Shown: positions 17,059 to 27,624 of the stretch, piece by piece | Position numbering within the stretch: the first letter of the stretch is position 1 | Layout: every line of letters starts with the position of its first letter | Assembly: GCF_900635155.1 (NCBI RefSeq) | Contig: NZ_LR134002.1 | Span: 1,798,001 to 1,862,000, forward strand | Source of the DNA: Streptococcus sanguinis | Lineage (GTDB): Bacteria > Bacillota > Bacilli > Lactobacillales > Streptococcaceae | Reading direction: 5' to 3' | Length of the DNA: 64,000 nucleotides | Position numbers and translations under genes: made by a program | The notes under the pieces: model-generated | What the model was told of the DNA's origin: nothing | Seen by the model: the letters and a program-made list of their open reading frames with translations, nothing else | Database searches by the model: none

Positions 17059-18090
17059 TTATTTATCTAAAGTGTCATAAATTTCTTCAATGAGCTGAAC
17101 AGTGTTGTCCCAGCCTAGGCAAGGGTCAGTAATGGATTTACCAAAGACTTCCGGTTCATTTTGCCGTCCGTCTTCCAGATAAGACTCAATCATGAAGCCA
17201 CGAACTGTCCGCTTGATTTTTTCATTCCAGTCCCGATTAAGCAAGGTCTGACGCACAATCCTAATCTGATCCAGATATTGCTTGCCAGAGTTATCATGAT
17301 TGGTATCAATGACGATGAAAGGATTCTCCAAGCCCATCTTTTCATAGTAGGAAATGGCATCCAGCATATTCTCATAGTAGAAATTTGGGATATTTTTACC
17401 ATATTCATTGGTAGCCCCACGCAGAATAACGTGAGCCAAAGGATTCCCAAATGTTTCTACTTCCTGGCCATGAAAAAGGAAAGTCTGCTTATTTTGTGCC
17501 GCATAGACAGCGTTAAACATAACACCCAGATTGCCAGAAGTTGGATTTTTCATGCCGACTGGAGCGTCAATACCTGACGCCACAAAACGGTGCTCCTGAT
17601 CTTCAACTGAACGGGCACCCACAGCATGATAGCTAACCAAGTCATCTACCAGCACAAGATTGGACGGATAGAGCATCTCATCAGCCGTCGTCAGACCAGT
17701 CTCTGTAATGACACGGTAGTGCAGCTGACGAACAGCCTGCAAACCATTGATAAGGCTAGGTGCTTTAGAAGTATCCGGTTGATGAACCAAGCCCTTATAG
17801 CCATCCCCATTGGTCCGCGGCTTAGCAGTATAGACCCGCATGACGATAAAAATCTTATCTGCGACCTTCTTCTGCAGCTCTGACAAGCGGCGGGCATACT
17901 CCAGCACAGCCTCTTCATTGTCCGATGAGCAAGGGCCAATCACCAAGAGAATACGCTCGTCTTCTCCTCTAAGAATCTCAGCTAGTTCTTGGTCTCGCTT
18001 GTTTTTATGAGTCAAGGCCTGACCAGTCAGTCTGGTTCTGGACTTAATCTGCTCAATGTCAATCTTCTGACCTTTTTCGATAAATGCCAT
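17059..18090 (-). CDS. 3-deoxy-D-arabino-heptulosonate 7-phosphate (DAHP) synthase, copy 2
   Basis: First step of the shikimate pathway: phosphoenolpyruvate plus erythrose-4-phosphate. It has 343 residues of the type I (AroF/G/H) family. Visible motifs: LLVIGPCSSDNEEAV near 51, YTAKPRTNGDGYKGL near 92 and IVIDTNHDNSGKQY near 261. It is a close paralogue of the next upstream gene, with the same length and a one-base gap. The pair probably differ in feedback inhibition by aromatic amino acids; which copy senses which cannot be read here. Confidence 0.93.
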   Translation of the reverse strand: MAFIEKGQKIDIEQIKSRTRLTGQALTHKNKRDQELAEILRGEDERILLVIGPCSSDNEEAVLEYARRLSELQKKVADKIFIVMRVYTAKPRTNGDGYKGLVHQPDTSKAPSLINGLQAVRQLHYRVITETGLTTADEMLYPSNLVLVDDLVSYHAVGARSVEDQEHRFVASGIDAPVGMKNPTSGNLGVMFNAVYAAQNKQTFLFHGQEVETFGNPLAHVILRGATNEYGKNIPNFYYENMLDAISYYEKMGLENPFIVIDTNHDNSGKQYLDQIRIVRQTLLNRDWNEKIKRTVRGFMIESYLEDGRQNEPEVFGKSITDPCLGWDNTVQLIEEIYDTLDK

Positions 18091-18091
18091 A

Positions 18092-19123
18092 CTATTTTCC
18101 TAATGTATCATAAATTTCACGAACCAGCTGTTCTGTATTTGCCCAGCCCAGACAAGGATCAGTAATGGACTTGCCAAAGACTTCTGGTTCGTCCTGACGA
18201 CCGTCTTCCAGATAAGACTCGATCATAAAGCCACGTACTGTAGCCTTAATCTTTTCATTCCAGTCCCGGTTAATCAGAGTCTGGCGAACGATACGAACCT
18301 GCTCCAGATACTGCTTACCAGAGTTATCATGATTGGTGTCAATGATGATAAAGGGATTTTCTAAGCCCATTTTCTCATACTGGGCGATGGTATCCAGCAA
18401 GTTATCATAATAGTAGTTTGGAATATTCTTACCGTATTCATTGAGGGCACCGCGCAAGATGGCATGCGCCAAAGGATTGCCAGACGTTTCGACTTCCTTA
18501 CCCGCGAATAGGAAACTCTGCTTGTTCTGGGCTGCATAGATGCCGTTAAACATGACATTGAGATTGCCAGAAGTCGGATTTTTCAAGCCAGTCGGAAGAT
18601 CCGCTCCACTAGCTACAAAGCGGTGCTGCTGGTCTTCGACCGAGCGAGCTCCTACAGCCATGTAAGAAATTAAATCATCTACCAGAGGCAGATTTTCTGG
18701 ATAGAGCATCTCATCAGCCGTGGTCATGCCTGTCTCGGAAATAACCCGATAGTGCAGATTGCGGACTGCCTTGATGCCGTTAATCAGACTTGGAGCGGCG
18801 GTCGCATTAGGCTGATGAATAAGCCCTTTGTAGCCATCTCCGTTCGTCCGAGGCTTGGCAGTATAAACACGCATGACCATGAAAATACGGTCTTTCACTT
18901 CTTCTTGGAGAGCAGATAAACGCTTGGCATACTCCAGCACCGCTTCTTCATTATCTGAAGAGCAGGGACCAATGACCAAGAGAATGCGGTCATCCTGACC
19001 ACGCAGAATTGCTTCTAACTCTCGGTCACGTTTTTCCTTGCGAGCTAGCATGTCGCCTTCTAGCTTAGCAAGTTGGCGAACTTCTGCCACATCAATGGGT
19101 TGACTGGTTGCTTTAAAGGTCAT
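18092..19123 (-). CDS. 3-deoxy-D-arabino-heptulosonate 7-phosphate (DAHP) synthase, copy 1
   Basis: Type I DAHP synthase of 343 residues, paralogous to the adjacent copy over its full length. The same landmarks are present: IGPCSSDNEEAV, YTAKPRTNGDGYKGL and IIIDTNHDNSGKQY. The divergence is greatest in the first 30 residues, where type I enzymes carry part of the effector-sensing region. It lies 20 bases after secA with AAGGAGAAT before the ATG. Confidence 0.93.
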   Translation of the reverse strand: MTFKATSQPIDVAEVRQLAKLEGDMLARKEKRDRELEAILRGQDDRILLVIGPCSSDNEEAVLEYAKRLSALQEEVKDRIFMVMRVYTAKPRTNGDGYKGLIHQPNATAAPSLINGIKAVRNLHYRVISETGMTTADEMLYPENLPLVDDLISYMAVGARSVEDQQHRFVASGADLPTGLKNPTSGNLNVMFNGIYAAQNKQSFLFAGKEVETSGNPLAHAILRGALNEYGKNIPNYYYDNLLDTIAQYEKMGLENPFIIIDTNHDNSGKQYLEQVRIVRQTLINRDWNEKIKATVRGFMIESYLEDGRQDEPEVFGKSITDPCLGWANTEQLVREIYDTLGK

Positions 19124-19143
19124 CTATTCTCCTTCTTTTATGC

Positions 19144-21663
19144 TTACTTTTTACGGCCGTGACAGTTCTTGAACTTCTTGCCAGAGCCACATGGACAAGG
19201 GTCGTTTCTCTTTACGTTAGACAGGTCTGTATTCTCAGGCATATTTGGCGCCTTAGCAGAGATATTGCGGGTAGCTGTCGTACTGATAGCACGCTCTGTC
19301 CGAGGGCGCTCTTGCTCATGAATCTGCGCTTTCATCATCAAACGAGTCACGTCAAACTCGATGGAGCCAATCATGTCGTTGAACATACGGAAGCTTTCTG
19401 CTTGATATTCGACAACTGGGTTATTTTGTGCATAACCGCGCAGTCCAACAGCATTGCGCAGCTGGTCAAGGGCGTCGATATGGTCAGTCCACTTGCTGTC
19501 CACCACGCGCAGGATCAAGACCTTCTGGAATTCACGCACTGCTTCTTCGTCTCGCAGCTTAGCAATCTGACTATCATAGACTTCAAGTGCACGTTCAAAC
19601 AGATAATCTTTGATTTCTTGGTCAGATTTGCCTTCCAAATCGCTATCTGAAATAGAATCTTCTGAAACCAAGTTATACTTAGCAAAGTTTAAAATCGCTT
19701 CAATCTTTTCATCCTGATCAGAGTGGCTGCTGCCATCAACGATACGGTTGATAGTCCGCTTAATCATAGCCTGGATTTCAGGACTGAGGTCACGGTCAGC
19801 AGTAATGACATCGTGGCGCTCGGCATAGATAATTTCCCGTTGCTCACGCATCACGTCATCATACTGCAAGACTTGTTTCCGCGTATCGTAGTTATTTCCT
19901 TCGACACGCTTCTGAGCTGCCTCTACCTGACGGGTCAGCATGCCAGACTTGATAACAGAATCTTCGTCACTAAGGTTCATTCGATCCAAGAGGGCTTTAA
20001 TGCGCTCTGATCCAAAGCGGCGCATAAGCTCATCTTCCAGTGACAGGTAGAACTGTGACTCACCTGGGTCACCCTGACGACCTGAACGTCCGCGCAGCTG
20101 ATTATCAATCCGGCGGCTTTCATGGCGCTCTGTACCAATAACACAGAGACCGCCCAGTTCGCGAACACCTTCACCCAACTTGATGTCGGTTCCCCGTCCG
20201 GCCATATTGGTCGCAATAGTAACCGCACCACGTTGGCCGGCGTTCATGATAATTTGTGCTTCTTTATAGTGGTTTTTCGCATTAAGAACTTCATGAGGAA
20301 CCCCAGCTTCCACCAATTTCTTAGAAATATAATCACTGGTTTCAACCGCAACGGTACCGACCAGAACTGGCTGGCCTTTTTCATGACGCTCTTTAACATC
20401 CTGAACAACTGCCTTAAACTTAGAATCAATACTTGGGTAGAGCAGGTCAGAATGGTCAATACGTGCTACCGGACGGTTAGTTGGAATCGGAATAACACGA
20501 ATGTTGTATGTTTCGCGGAACTCTTCTTCCTCCGTCTTAGCTGTACCTGTCATGCCGGACAGCTTCTTATACATACGGAAGAGGTTCTGATAAGTAATAG
20601 AAGCAGAAGTCTTTGTTTCTTCCTGAATCGGCACACCTTCTTTGGCTTCAATCGCTTGGTGGAGACCGTCAGAGTAACGACGTCCTTCCATTGTCCGACC
20701 AGTAAACTGATCGACAATCAGAATTTCCTGATCTTCACTGACCACATAGTCAATGTCAAGGAGCATGATGTAGTTAGCTCGCAGAGCATTGTCGATAAAA
20801 TGAGTCAGGGCAACATTTTCAATATCGTAGAGATTGTCCAGCTTGAAGTAGCTTTCTGCCTTATCAATCCCTGAGTCAGACAGACCAATCGTCTTAGACT
20901 GAACATCGATGATGTAGTCGTCCTTATCCAGAGATTTGACATAGTGGTCAGCCATATGATAAAGCTGGTTGGTATCTGAAGAAACCGGTCCGGATACAAT
21001 CAATGGTGTCCGAGCTTCGTCAATCAGGATTGAGTCCACCTCATCGACCAAGGCATAGTTGAGTGGGCGCTGTACCATGTTTTCAGCGCGGACTACCATG
21101 TTATCACGCAGGTAGTCAAAGCCGATCTCAGCATTGGTTGAATAGGTAATGTCGCAAGCATATGCTTCTTTCTTTTCAGATGGAGACTTAGCAGCCAGAT
21201 TGATACCGACAGAAAGGCCCAGCCAAGAGTAGAGTTCTCCCATTTCGGTCGCGTCACGCTCAGTCAGGTATTCGTTGACTGTGACAACGTGTACTCCTTT
21301 GCCTGCAAGGGCATTTAAGTAAACTGGCATCGTCGCAGTCAAGGTTTTTCCTTCACCGGTACGCATCTCTGGAACGTCACCATGATGGAGAACGATTCCT
21401 CCCATAACCTGAACCTTATAAGGGAAAAGGCCCAACACTCGCTTAGCTCCTTCACGGACAACCGCAAAAGCTTCAAATAAGAGCTGATCTAAAGTTTCGC
21501 CATCAGCATAGCGTTTCTTGAATTCTTCTGTTTTTGCCTGAAGTTCTTCATCAGACAAAGCTGCCATTTCGTCTTCATAAGCCAAGACTTTGTCAGCCAT
21601 TTTTTCTAATTTTCTTAATTCACCTTTATCATTTTCAATGATAGTCTTTAAAATATTCGCCAT
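19144..21663 (-). CDS. secA: preprotein translocase ATPase SecA
   Basis: Motor ATPase of the Sec export pathway, 839 residues. Walker A is in [12 protein letters not shown] near residue 102, the DEVD box near 209, and a C-terminal zinc-binding tail [17 protein letters not shown] at the very end binds SecB-like partners and lipid. It is the canonical housekeeping SecA (about 840 residues), not the shorter SecA2. First gene of secA-aro-aro-acpS-alr-recG. Confidence 0.98.
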   Translation of the reverse strand: MANILKTIIENDKGELRKLEKMADKVLAYEDEMAALSDEELQAKTEEFKKRYADGETLDQLLFEAFAVVREGAKRVLGLFPYKVQVMGGIVLHHGDVPEMRTGEGKTLTATMPVYLNALAGKGVHVVTVNEYLTERDATEMGELYSWLGLSVGINLAAKSPSEKKEAYACDITYSTNAEIGFDYLRDNMVVRAENMVQRPLNYALVDEVDSILIDEARTPLIVSGPVSSDTNQLYHMADHYVKSLDKDDYIIDVQSKTIGLSDSGIDKAESYFKLDNLYDIENVALTHFIDNALRANYIMLLDIDYVVSEDQEILIVDQFTGRTMEGRRYSDGLHQAIEAKEGVPIQEETKTSASITYQNLFRMYKKLSGMTGTAKTEEEEFRETYNIRVIPIPTNRPVARIDHSDLLYPSIDSKFKAVVQDVKERHEKGQPVLVGTVAVETSDYISKKLVEAGVPHEVLNAKNHYKEAQIIMNAGQRGAVTIATNMAGRGTDIKLGEGVRELGGLCVIGTERHESRRIDNQLRGRSGRQGDPGESQFYLSLEDELMRRFGSERIKALLDRMNLSDEDSVIKSGMLTRQVEAAQKRVEGNNYDTRKQVLQYDDVMREQREIIYAERHDVITADRDLSPEIQAMIKRTINRIVDGSSHSDQDEKIEAILNFAKYNLVSEDSISDSDLEGKSDQEIKDYLFERALEVYDSQIAKLRDEEAVREFQKVLILRVVDSKWTDHIDALDQLRNAVGLRGYAQNNPVVEYQAESFRMFNDMIGSIEFDVTRLMMKAQIHEQERPRTERAISTTATRNISAKAPNMPENTDLSNVKRNDPCPCGSGKKFKNCHGRKK

Positions 21664-21713
21664 TTTTTTCCTTACTATATAATAATCTTTCTGATTTTTA
21701 GAATGTTCTTTTC

Positions 21714-21742
21714 ATTATAGCATGTTTTCCTATATCTTTCAA
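21714..21742 (-). promoter_or_regulatory. secA promoter
   Basis: TTGAAA (21737-21742), 17-base spacer, TATAAT (21714-21719) on the minus strand, 51 bases before the secA ATG. Confidence 0.8.
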
Positions 21743-21757
21743 GAATGAAAAAAGCAA

Positions 21758-21847
21758 AAAAGCTCCATCAGACTGTGCTTACAGAACTGTAAGATGGCAA
21801 GATATCTAAGCTAAAAAAGAAAAGGCAGAGGTCTTGCTCTGTCTTTT
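21758..21847 (-). terminator. two terminators at the end of the pdu operon
   Basis: First, AAAAGACAGAG / CTCTGCCTTTT arms (21837-21847 and 21820-21830) followed by a T-run. Then a second hairpin (CCATC and GATGG around TTACAG/TGTAA, about 21758-21799) followed by TTTTTT. Both read on the minus strand and close the ackA end of the pdu operon before the secA promoter. Confidence 0.8.
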
Positions 21848-21938
21848 CGAGTCTAAACAACACAAGGATAAACTGGTTTTTTCTTATTAATATAGAAAGT
21901 TATTCCTGCACTCCTTGAACATTCTACTACTCTTTTGG

Positions 21939-23138
21939 CTACTTAAATTCCAGCAAACGCATGGTATCTTGGGCAATCATCAATTCTTCGTTGGTTGGAA
22001 GAATGAGAATTTTAGCTTGCGACTGAGAATTTTGGATAAAGAGCTGTCCTTGCTCGTTAGCTGCCTGATTTAAAGAAAGTCCTAAACAATTGAGCTTTTG
22101 AACGACCAAGCTGCGGATCACTGCTGAATTCTCGCCGATTCCAGCAGTAAAAACCAAGGCATCCAGACCATCTAAATCTGTGATGTAGCTTGCAATGGTC
22201 TGAGCGATGCGGTTGACAAACATATTGACTGCTAGACTAGCTTTTTCATCGCCTCTGTCACAAGCTTCCAGAACATCTCTTAAATCATTGCTGAGCTGAG
22301 AGATAGCCAGCAGACCTGATTCTTTATTGAGGACATCGCTTAATTGCTGAGCTGATAATTTTTCCTGTTCTAGCAGAAAAGGAAGAATCATGGGATCTAT
22401 GTCACCGGAGCGGGAGCCCATCATCAGGCCAGCCAAGGGGGTGAATCCCATCGAAGTATTGACAGACTGACCATTTTTAATGGCGCAAATACTAGCACCA
22501 TTGCCCAAATGGCAGTTGATAATCTTCAAATGCTCCGCAGCTTCTCCTTGCCGCTCCCAAATCTCCTTTACCTTTTGAGCAATATACTTGTGACTCGTTC
22601 CATGGAAACCATACTTTCTCAAACCGTATTTATGATAGTAATCCCAAGAAAGAGGATAGAGATAATAGGCTTCTGAAAGGCTTTGATGGAAGGCTGTATC
22701 AAACACAACCACTTGTCCTGTCTCCGGCAGCGCCTTTTGGAAAGCTCGAATCCCTACCAAGTTGACAGGGTTATGGCTAGGAGCTAGGAAGGACAGTTTC
22801 TCAATGATGGATAGCACTTGCTCGTCTATCAAAGCAGAATCATCAAAGGATTCTCCGCCATGGGCTACGCGATGACCGACTCCATCTATCTCGTCCAGAG
22901 AAGCAATCAGCTTCCGCTCCAAAAGAAAGTTCAGCAGGTAATCCACAGCAAATTGATGCGAAGGAATAGCCAGCAGTTCCTTTTCTTTTTGACCTTCAAA
23001 TTCAATCTTAAAAATACCTTCCTTTAAGCCAATTTTTTCAAAAATCCCTTTCACCAAAAGACTTTCATCAGGCATACTGAGCAGTTGAAATTTTAATGAC
23101 GAACTGCCCGCATTAATCGCAAAAATTTTTTTAGACAT
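21939..23138 (-). CDS. acetate/propionate kinase
   Basis: Makes ATP from acyl phosphate and ADP. It has 399 residues when started at MSKKIFAINAGSSSLKF (23138), which has AGGAG 8 bases upstream; the frame stays open to 23339 but that part overlaps the facilitator gene and lacks homology-like sequence. Motifs: NAGSSSLKF (phosphate 1), VAHGGESF, GFHGTSHKYIA and GIGENSA. As the last gene of the pdu operon it probably acts as the PduW-type propionate kinase, downstream of PduL, although sequence alone cannot separate it from AckA. Confidence 0.88.
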   Translation of the reverse strand: MSKKIFAINAGSSSLKFQLLSMPDESLLVKGIFEKIGLKEGIFKIEFEGQKEKELLAIPSHQFAVDYLLNFLLERKLIASLDEIDGVGHRVAHGGESFDDSALIDEQVLSIIEKLSFLAPSHNPVNLVGIRAFQKALPETGQVVVFDTAFHQSLSEAYYLYPLSWDYYHKYGLRKYGFHGTSHKYIAQKVKEIWERQGEAAEHLKIINCHLGNGASICAIKNGQSVNTSMGFTPLAGLMMGSRSGDIDPMILPFLLEQEKLSAQQLSDVLNKESGLLAISQLSNDLRDVLEACDRGDEKASLAVNMFVNRIAQTIASYITDLDGLDALVFTAGIGENSAVIRSLVVQKLNCLGLSLNQAANEQGQLFIQNSQSQAKILILPTNEELMIAQDTMRLLEFK

Positions 23139-23272
23139 ATTTTTCTCCTGAGCAATGAAAACAGTGATTTTTTTAAATAACGTTTTTTTGAAAACTGAAA
23201 CTTTCCATTGCTGCTTGTTAGATAAATAAGCTAGCTTCAAATGGTCGGCTAGCTTATTTACTATTTTATATA

Positions 23273-23986
23273 TTACATAGCATTGACTGCTAAGACAGCC
23301 AAGACAGCACCGATAGTCGGTCCTACAATTGGCACCCAAGCATAAGCCCAGTTTGCATCTCCTTTATTCGGAACTGGCAAAAGAGCATAAGCAAGGCGCG
23401 GACCGAAGTCCCGGGCTGGGTTGAGGGCAAAACCTGTCGTCGAACCCAAAGACAAGCCGACCGCCATAATGAGGAAGCCAACTAAGAGTGGAGTGAGTCC
23501 AGGCGTGATTTCGCCGTGCGTTATCATCAAAAGTGCAAAGATGAAGAAGAAAGTCGCAACGATTTCGCTGAGCAGATTAAATGCTGGATTCTGGATGGCT
23601 GGTCCAGTAGCAAATACGCCAACTGAGTTGCCTTCTTCTGCCTTGGTTTCTTTGAAATGGGGATAATAGAAGAACACTACAATAGCGGCTCCGACAAAGG
23701 CCCCTAGAATCTGAGCGATGATATAGCCCACCACTTGCTCCCAAGGGAAGATGCCACCCACCGCAAAGGCAATAGTGACAGCTGGGTTAAGGTGACCGCC
23801 AGTATTGTAAAATCCTGCCGTATAGACACCCAAGGTCACTGCCAAGCCCCAGCCAAATACAACGGTAAACCAATTGGGAGAGAAACCTTTTGCGAGACTC
23901 TTATTAAGACTGATAGACGCTCCGATTCCATTCCCAAAAACCATCAGAACCATGGTGCCTAAAAATTCACCTAGATATTTTTCCAT
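23273..23986 (-). CDS. aquaglyceroporin, glycerol/propanediol facilitator (PduF/GlpF type)
   Basis: MIP-family channel of 237 residues with six membrane segments and both NPA half-helices: GGHLNPAVTIA near residue 64 and FALNPARDFGPR near 194. The Asp after the second NPA marks the glycerol-conducting subgroup. In the pdu operon it probably admits 1,2-propanediol or glycerol. The 180-bp gap upstream holds two similar copies of TATTCTCTCCTCT (near 24010 and 24133) but no clear promoter. Confidence 0.88.
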   Translation of the reverse strand: MEKYLGEFLGTMVLMVFGNGIGASISLNKSLAKGFSPNWFTVVFGWGLAVTLGVYTAGFYNTGGHLNPAVTIAFAVGGIFPWEQVVGYIIAQILGAFVGAAIVVFFYYPHFKETKAEEGNSVGVFATGPAIQNPAFNLLSEIVATFFFIFALLMITHGEITPGLTPLLVGFLIMAVGLSLGSTTGFALNPARDFGPRLAYALLPVPNKGDANWAYAWVPIVGPTIGAVLAVLAVNAM

Positions 23987-24170
23987 ACTCCATACTCCTT
24001 CATTTCGAAATACTTTATACTCTCTCCTCTATATTGCTTCTACAGCGCAACATAGATTCTCAGAAAGCATAAGAGAAATATGCTCGTAAAATAGGAGAAA
24101 ATCCCTAGCTCCAAAGCATGGATTGCAAGCGGTATTCTCTCCTCTGATATTATTTAATTAGCTTGCTTCT

Positions 24171-24704
24171 CTACAGCCCTACAGCGTACTCAGCGATGGA
24201 CTGGTCTTCTTCAGAACTTCCTCCGCTGACGCCGATACCGCCAATCATCTCTGACTGGCAATAAATAGGAATACCACCTGCTAAACTAACGACCTTATTG
24301 TCAGTCATCGTTTCCAGCTGGTAGAGCCACTGGCCAGGCTGAGTTAAAGGTGCTAAATCCTTGGACTGCATTCTCATGCCAACAGCTGTATAAGCTTTCT
24401 TATAAGCCATATCGTTACTCACTAACAAGGCGTTTTCCATACGATAGGTCATCACGACTTGTGCTGCTGGATCAACCACCGTTATCACGACGGCTAGTCC
24501 CAGCTCTTCAGCCTTGCGTCTGGCCCTTGTTACCAATTCCCAGGCATCCTGATAGATATTTGTGAAAAGAACAGGCTCTTTATCCAGTAAGGTTTGGCAT
24601 CTGGCAAGGACTCTTTGAATAATGCTGTCCTGCAATTCTGAGTTTCCTTCCCAGCTTGATAGTTCTGGACTGCTGAGCTCGTCTTTCTCTCTATCTCTAG
24701 CCAT
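24171..24704 (-). CDS. GlcG/HbpS family protein, PduO C-terminal-domain-like
   Basis: Stand-alone protein of 177 residues related to the C-terminal domain of Salmonella PduO (DUF336, haem-binding HbpS fold). Visible: AVVITVVDPAAQVV, NDMAYKKAYTAVGM and the Gly-rich end GIGVSGGSSEEDQSIAE. The adenosyltransferase half of PduO is encoded separately at 46778-47377, so the two-domain enzyme is split here. I start at the ATG at 24704 with GAGGTG 6 bases upstream; a GTG at 24713 is part of that ribosome site. Role: probably a cofactor or corrinoid/haem accessory; uncertain. Confidence 0.8.
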   Translation of the reverse strand: MARDREKDELSSPELSSWEGNSELQDSIIQRVLARCQTLLDKEPVLFTNIYQDAWELVTRARRKAEELGLAVVITVVDPAAQVVMTYRMENALLVSNDMAYKKAYTAVGMRMQSKDLAPLTQPGQWLYQLETMTDNKVVSLAGGIPIYCQSEMIGGIGVSGGSSEEDQSIAEYAVGL

Positions 24705-24762
24705 CCATTTCACCTCTTTTCAGTAGTTAGCTCAGCCATCTTTTTGAATCGATCGGAACAAG

Positions 24763-25143
24763 TCAAAAAGATGCTTCTAACAGGTCAGATTTTTTAAACG
24801 GGACTCCCTTGACCAAACGCGCTGCATTTGAGCCAAATAGGCGCAAGACGTGGTCCGGTATAGCGGAATAATCTTTGATGCGATAGATAAATTTTTCAAG
24901 CGGCAGGTTACGATAATGGAGGACTGCATCTCGCCCGTCACAGGCAATCCCTACTAACAGCTGGGATTGAGTTGCAGCCACATGTGCTAGTGATACAGAA
25001 TCACTAAGTTCATCTGGGCTGACCAGACTAAAAGGAATACCTTCCTCTTCGATACCGTAGCCGATTTGTGCCACCTTATCCGCGGGAGCATTGTCCGTAG
25101 CTATCAGCCTAATGGTAGGCTTTCTAGTATAAGCTAATTCCAT
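24763..25143 (-). CDS. pduH: diol dehydratase reactivase small subunit
   Basis: Partner of PduG that exchanges damaged cobalamin from diol dehydratase. Motifs typical of the small reactivase subunit: YGIEEEGIPF near residue 34, LLVGIACDGRDAVLHYRNLPL near 71. I choose the start MELAYTRKP (25143), which overlaps the pduG end by 20 bases and has a G-rich ribosome site; an in-frame ATG at 25170 lacks one. Confidence 0.88.
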   Translation of the reverse strand: MELAYTRKPTIRLIATDNAPADKVAQIGYGIEEEGIPFSLVSPDELSDSVSLAHVAATQSQLLVGIACDGRDAVLHYRNLPLEKFIYRIKDYSAIPDHVLRLFGSNAARLVKGVPFKKSDLLEASF

Positions 25144-26980
25144 AGCCGGCCCCCCATTTCTCTCTGACATAGGTCAAAATCAGTCCGGTTGCTACTGCAT
25201 TTCGAGGTCCCACCAAGCCACGCACATTGCCTCGACCAGCCACAATGGCATGCTGAGAGAGAGCTTCGGTCACTAGCTGAGGTATTTCAAAGTCCAAAGC
25301 TGAGCCGCCTACGATGACAACGAAAGGAATGTCTCGAATATTCTGAGTAGGACTGACACGCTTGAGAGCCCGAACTGCATTGGTAACAAAGACTCTTTCC
25401 TTGGCAGACTGCCGAACAAGTTTGATTTTCTCGATAGAATAGTCTCCGTCATCAATAGGAACAAATTCATCATTTTCCTTAACGATGACAACTCTGGCAA
25501 ATAACTCTCCAGACAGCGGCTTATCAAAAAATTGAACAGTGCCGTCTTCATGCCGGATATGGAAAAGACTTTCTACCTTAGCCAGAGGATATCGTTTGAT
25601 GTCCTCTGCCAGATGATGATTTTCCAGTCCTAACTCCGAATTGATCAGCATGGTTACCATATCACCGGCACCGGCTAGATGGACAGCTAAGATTTGACCC
25701 CTGCTATCAATAATGGAAGCATCTGTCGAGCCTGCTCCCAAGTCCAAAATAGCTAAGGGGCGATCCGTCCCTGGTGTAGTCAGAGCCCCGAGGATAGCTG
25801 ATTCAGCTTCTGCTCCACCGATTTCTACGGTAATACCCAGCTCTCGTTCGACTTCTTGGGCAATGATGGACATTTGCAGCTTGTCAGAATTTACCATAGA
25901 GGCAATGCCGACAGCCTGCTCCATAGAAAATTCTCCAGCCACACCACCGCGCACAGAAATCGGAGCAAAAGTATTGACGGCCAGTAAGTCACGGATATAA
26001 ATGTCGGAAGGCTCTTTCTCGGTCAAGTCAGCCATGGTTTGGCGCACCTTCTCCAGCATGCCTCCAACATTGGTTCCCGCTTCTCCGACAACATTGCTAA
26101 TCTCACCAGCATAGACGATTTTCTCCATAATCTCATCGGCACCCTTGGAAATATCCACCTTTAAGGTATGCTCCTTACCGATAATTTGGATACTGCCTGC
26201 TGGAATCGTCCTAGCCTGAACATCACCTGCTGGTGTCTTAATTACGACAGCCGAGCGGTTGCCAATGAGGGCACGGGCAATGGGAACGATGCTTTTCGTC
26301 TCTTCTGCGCTCAAGCCGAAGACCGTCGCAATGCCATAGGGATTGGATAATTGGGAAATCACCTTCCCCTGCTCTACCACTTCAACAGCAGCTTGCATGC
26401 CCAAAGGAACCTTGTCAATAAAGAGAATCTCATCCACGATTGGAATCTTTTGGCTAATGCGGTTGTTGATCAGGACCCCATCATCCGCCTGCAGAATGGC
26501 AGCGGTAATCTGATAGCCCTTGGCTAGATAGGCATTGATCAGCTGGGCAACCAAGTCAAAATCAATGACCTTCGGCACTACTACAATGTATTTCCCATCA
26601 ATCGGATGATGAACCAAATCAAGAATATCCACTGTCAGTCCAATCCCCAGACCCAGACCGCCTGGAGTACGGGGATTATGACCAATCATGGTAGACTCAG
26701 TAATGACCGTCTCTGTGATGGTTTCCATGGCAACATCGCCGATAACAGGCGTCGCTTCATTGATCCGAATCAAATCAACTTGTCTCAACTCAAGCGGTGT
26801 TTGCTCCATCAATTTTCTCAGAGATTGATAAATCCCGTGGACATTTTCCTTGGTCCCCTTGATACCTGTTGTATCCGCAATGGCTGAGGCAAGAAAGTGA
26901 ATGCTTCCATCATCTTGCACTTCAGCTAAGGCAGACTCGGTCGAAGAATTTCCTATGTCTACTCCAATGATTCGTTTCAC
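25124..26980 (-). CDS. pduG: diol dehydratase reactivase large subunit
   Basis: ATP-dependent chaperone-like subunit of 618 residues with an ASKHA (Hsp70-like) fold. Phosphate loops: GVDIGNSSTESALAE at the N terminus and LDLGAGSTDASII near residue 417. It removes inactive cobalamin from PduCDE. Order pduC-D-E-G-H is canonical. Ribosome site GGAGG lies before ATG. Confidence 0.95.
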   Translation of the reverse strand: MKRIIGVDIGNSSTESALAEVQDDGSIHFLASAIADTTGIKGTKENVHGIYQSLRKLMEQTPLELRQVDLIRINEATPVIGDVAMETITETVITESTMIGHNPRTPGGLGLGIGLTVDILDLVHHPIDGKYIVVVPKVIDFDLVAQLINAYLAKGYQITAAILQADDGVLINNRISQKIPIVDEILFIDKVPLGMQAAVEVVEQGKVISQLSNPYGIATVFGLSAEETKSIVPIARALIGNRSAVVIKTPAGDVQARTIPAGSIQIIGKEHTLKVDISKGADEIMEKIVYAGEISNVVGEAGTNVGGMLEKVRQTMADLTEKEPSDIYIRDLLAVNTFAPISVRGGVAGEFSMEQAVGIASMVNSDKLQMSIIAQEVERELGITVEIGGAEAESAILGALTTPGTDRPLAILDLGAGSTDASIIDSRGQILAVHLAGAGDMVTMLINSELGLENHHLAEDIKRYPLAKVESLFHIRHEDGTVQFFDKPLSGELFARVVIVKENDEFVPIDDGDYSIEKIKLVRQSAKERVFVTNAVRALKRVSPTQNIRDIPFVVIVGGSALDFEIPQLVTEALSQHAIVAGRGNVRGLVGPRNAVATGLILTYVREKWGAGYGISLY

Positions 26981-27078
26981 ATTTTCACCTCCACCAAGAT
27001 TAGGCTATTTTGAGTAGCATTTATAAAAGCAGTGATAACAATCTTTTTTCAACCCAAAATAGCCTTGATAAAACCGGA

Positions 27079-27594
27079 TTAGTTGTCGCCTTTCAACTTC
27101 TTGCGGCGCTCATAATTTTCAGCGGCTTCTCTGACAAAGCCCGCACAGATAACAGCTCCATATTGGTTTTCCAATTCATTGGCAATGTCCAATAATTCCT
27201 GTTTGGAAGACCGGTAAGGGCGCAGGGCATTGTAGATTTCCAGCACACGCGCATCCGGAACCTTGGTCAGTTCCGCAGCCCGAGAAAAGTTATACTGGAT
27301 TGCTTCGCGGCCGGCATTCTTAGCAATTTCACCTTGCTTGATCAAAATCTCCGGCTTAATCCGCAAATCCTCTGCTTTTACATAGCCAGACAAGATATTT
27401 TCCAGAGTAATATCTTCGAATTTCTTATCCTGACCAACCTTTATCCAGTCTGGGTGTTTTTTAGAAATAGGATAATCAGCCGCTGTCGCTTCATCAGAAC
27501 TGACCGGACGACTGGCTGCTCCTTGACTAGCTGAGCCGCTATCGCTTAGCTCGGCTAATATTTGTTTTACTAATGTTTCTACTGATTCACTCAT
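27079..27594 (-). CDS. pduE: propanediol dehydratase small subunit
   Basis: Small subunit of adenosylcobalamin-dependent diol dehydratase, 171 residues. The family core is seen in DYPISKKHPDWIKVG near residue 40 and TLENILSGYVKAEDLRI near 63. The N terminus (VETLVKQILAEL) is a short amphipathic helix followed by a Ser/Ala-rich linker, like microcompartment-targeting peptides. Confidence 0.95.
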   Translation of the reverse strand: MSESVETLVKQILAELSDSGSASQGAASRPVSSDEATAADYPISKKHPDWIKVGQDKKFEDITLENILSGYVKAEDLRIKPEILIKQGEIAKNAGREAIQYNFSRAAELTKVPDARVLEIYNALRPYRSSKQELLDIANELENQYGAVICAGFVREAAENYERRKKLKGDN

Positions 27595-27624
27595 TCTGAT
27601 TTCTCCTTGTAGACATCATATGCA

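Noticed and set aside
20122..20874. 250-residue plus-strand frame inside secA
   Set aside because: Antisense shadow of secA, Asn/Phe/Cys-rich by codon mirror, with no homologous features.
23139..23339. N-terminal extension of the kinase to 466 residues
   Set aside because: The added 67 residues are not kinase-like, overlap the facilitator gene and precede a good AGGAG at the real start 23138.
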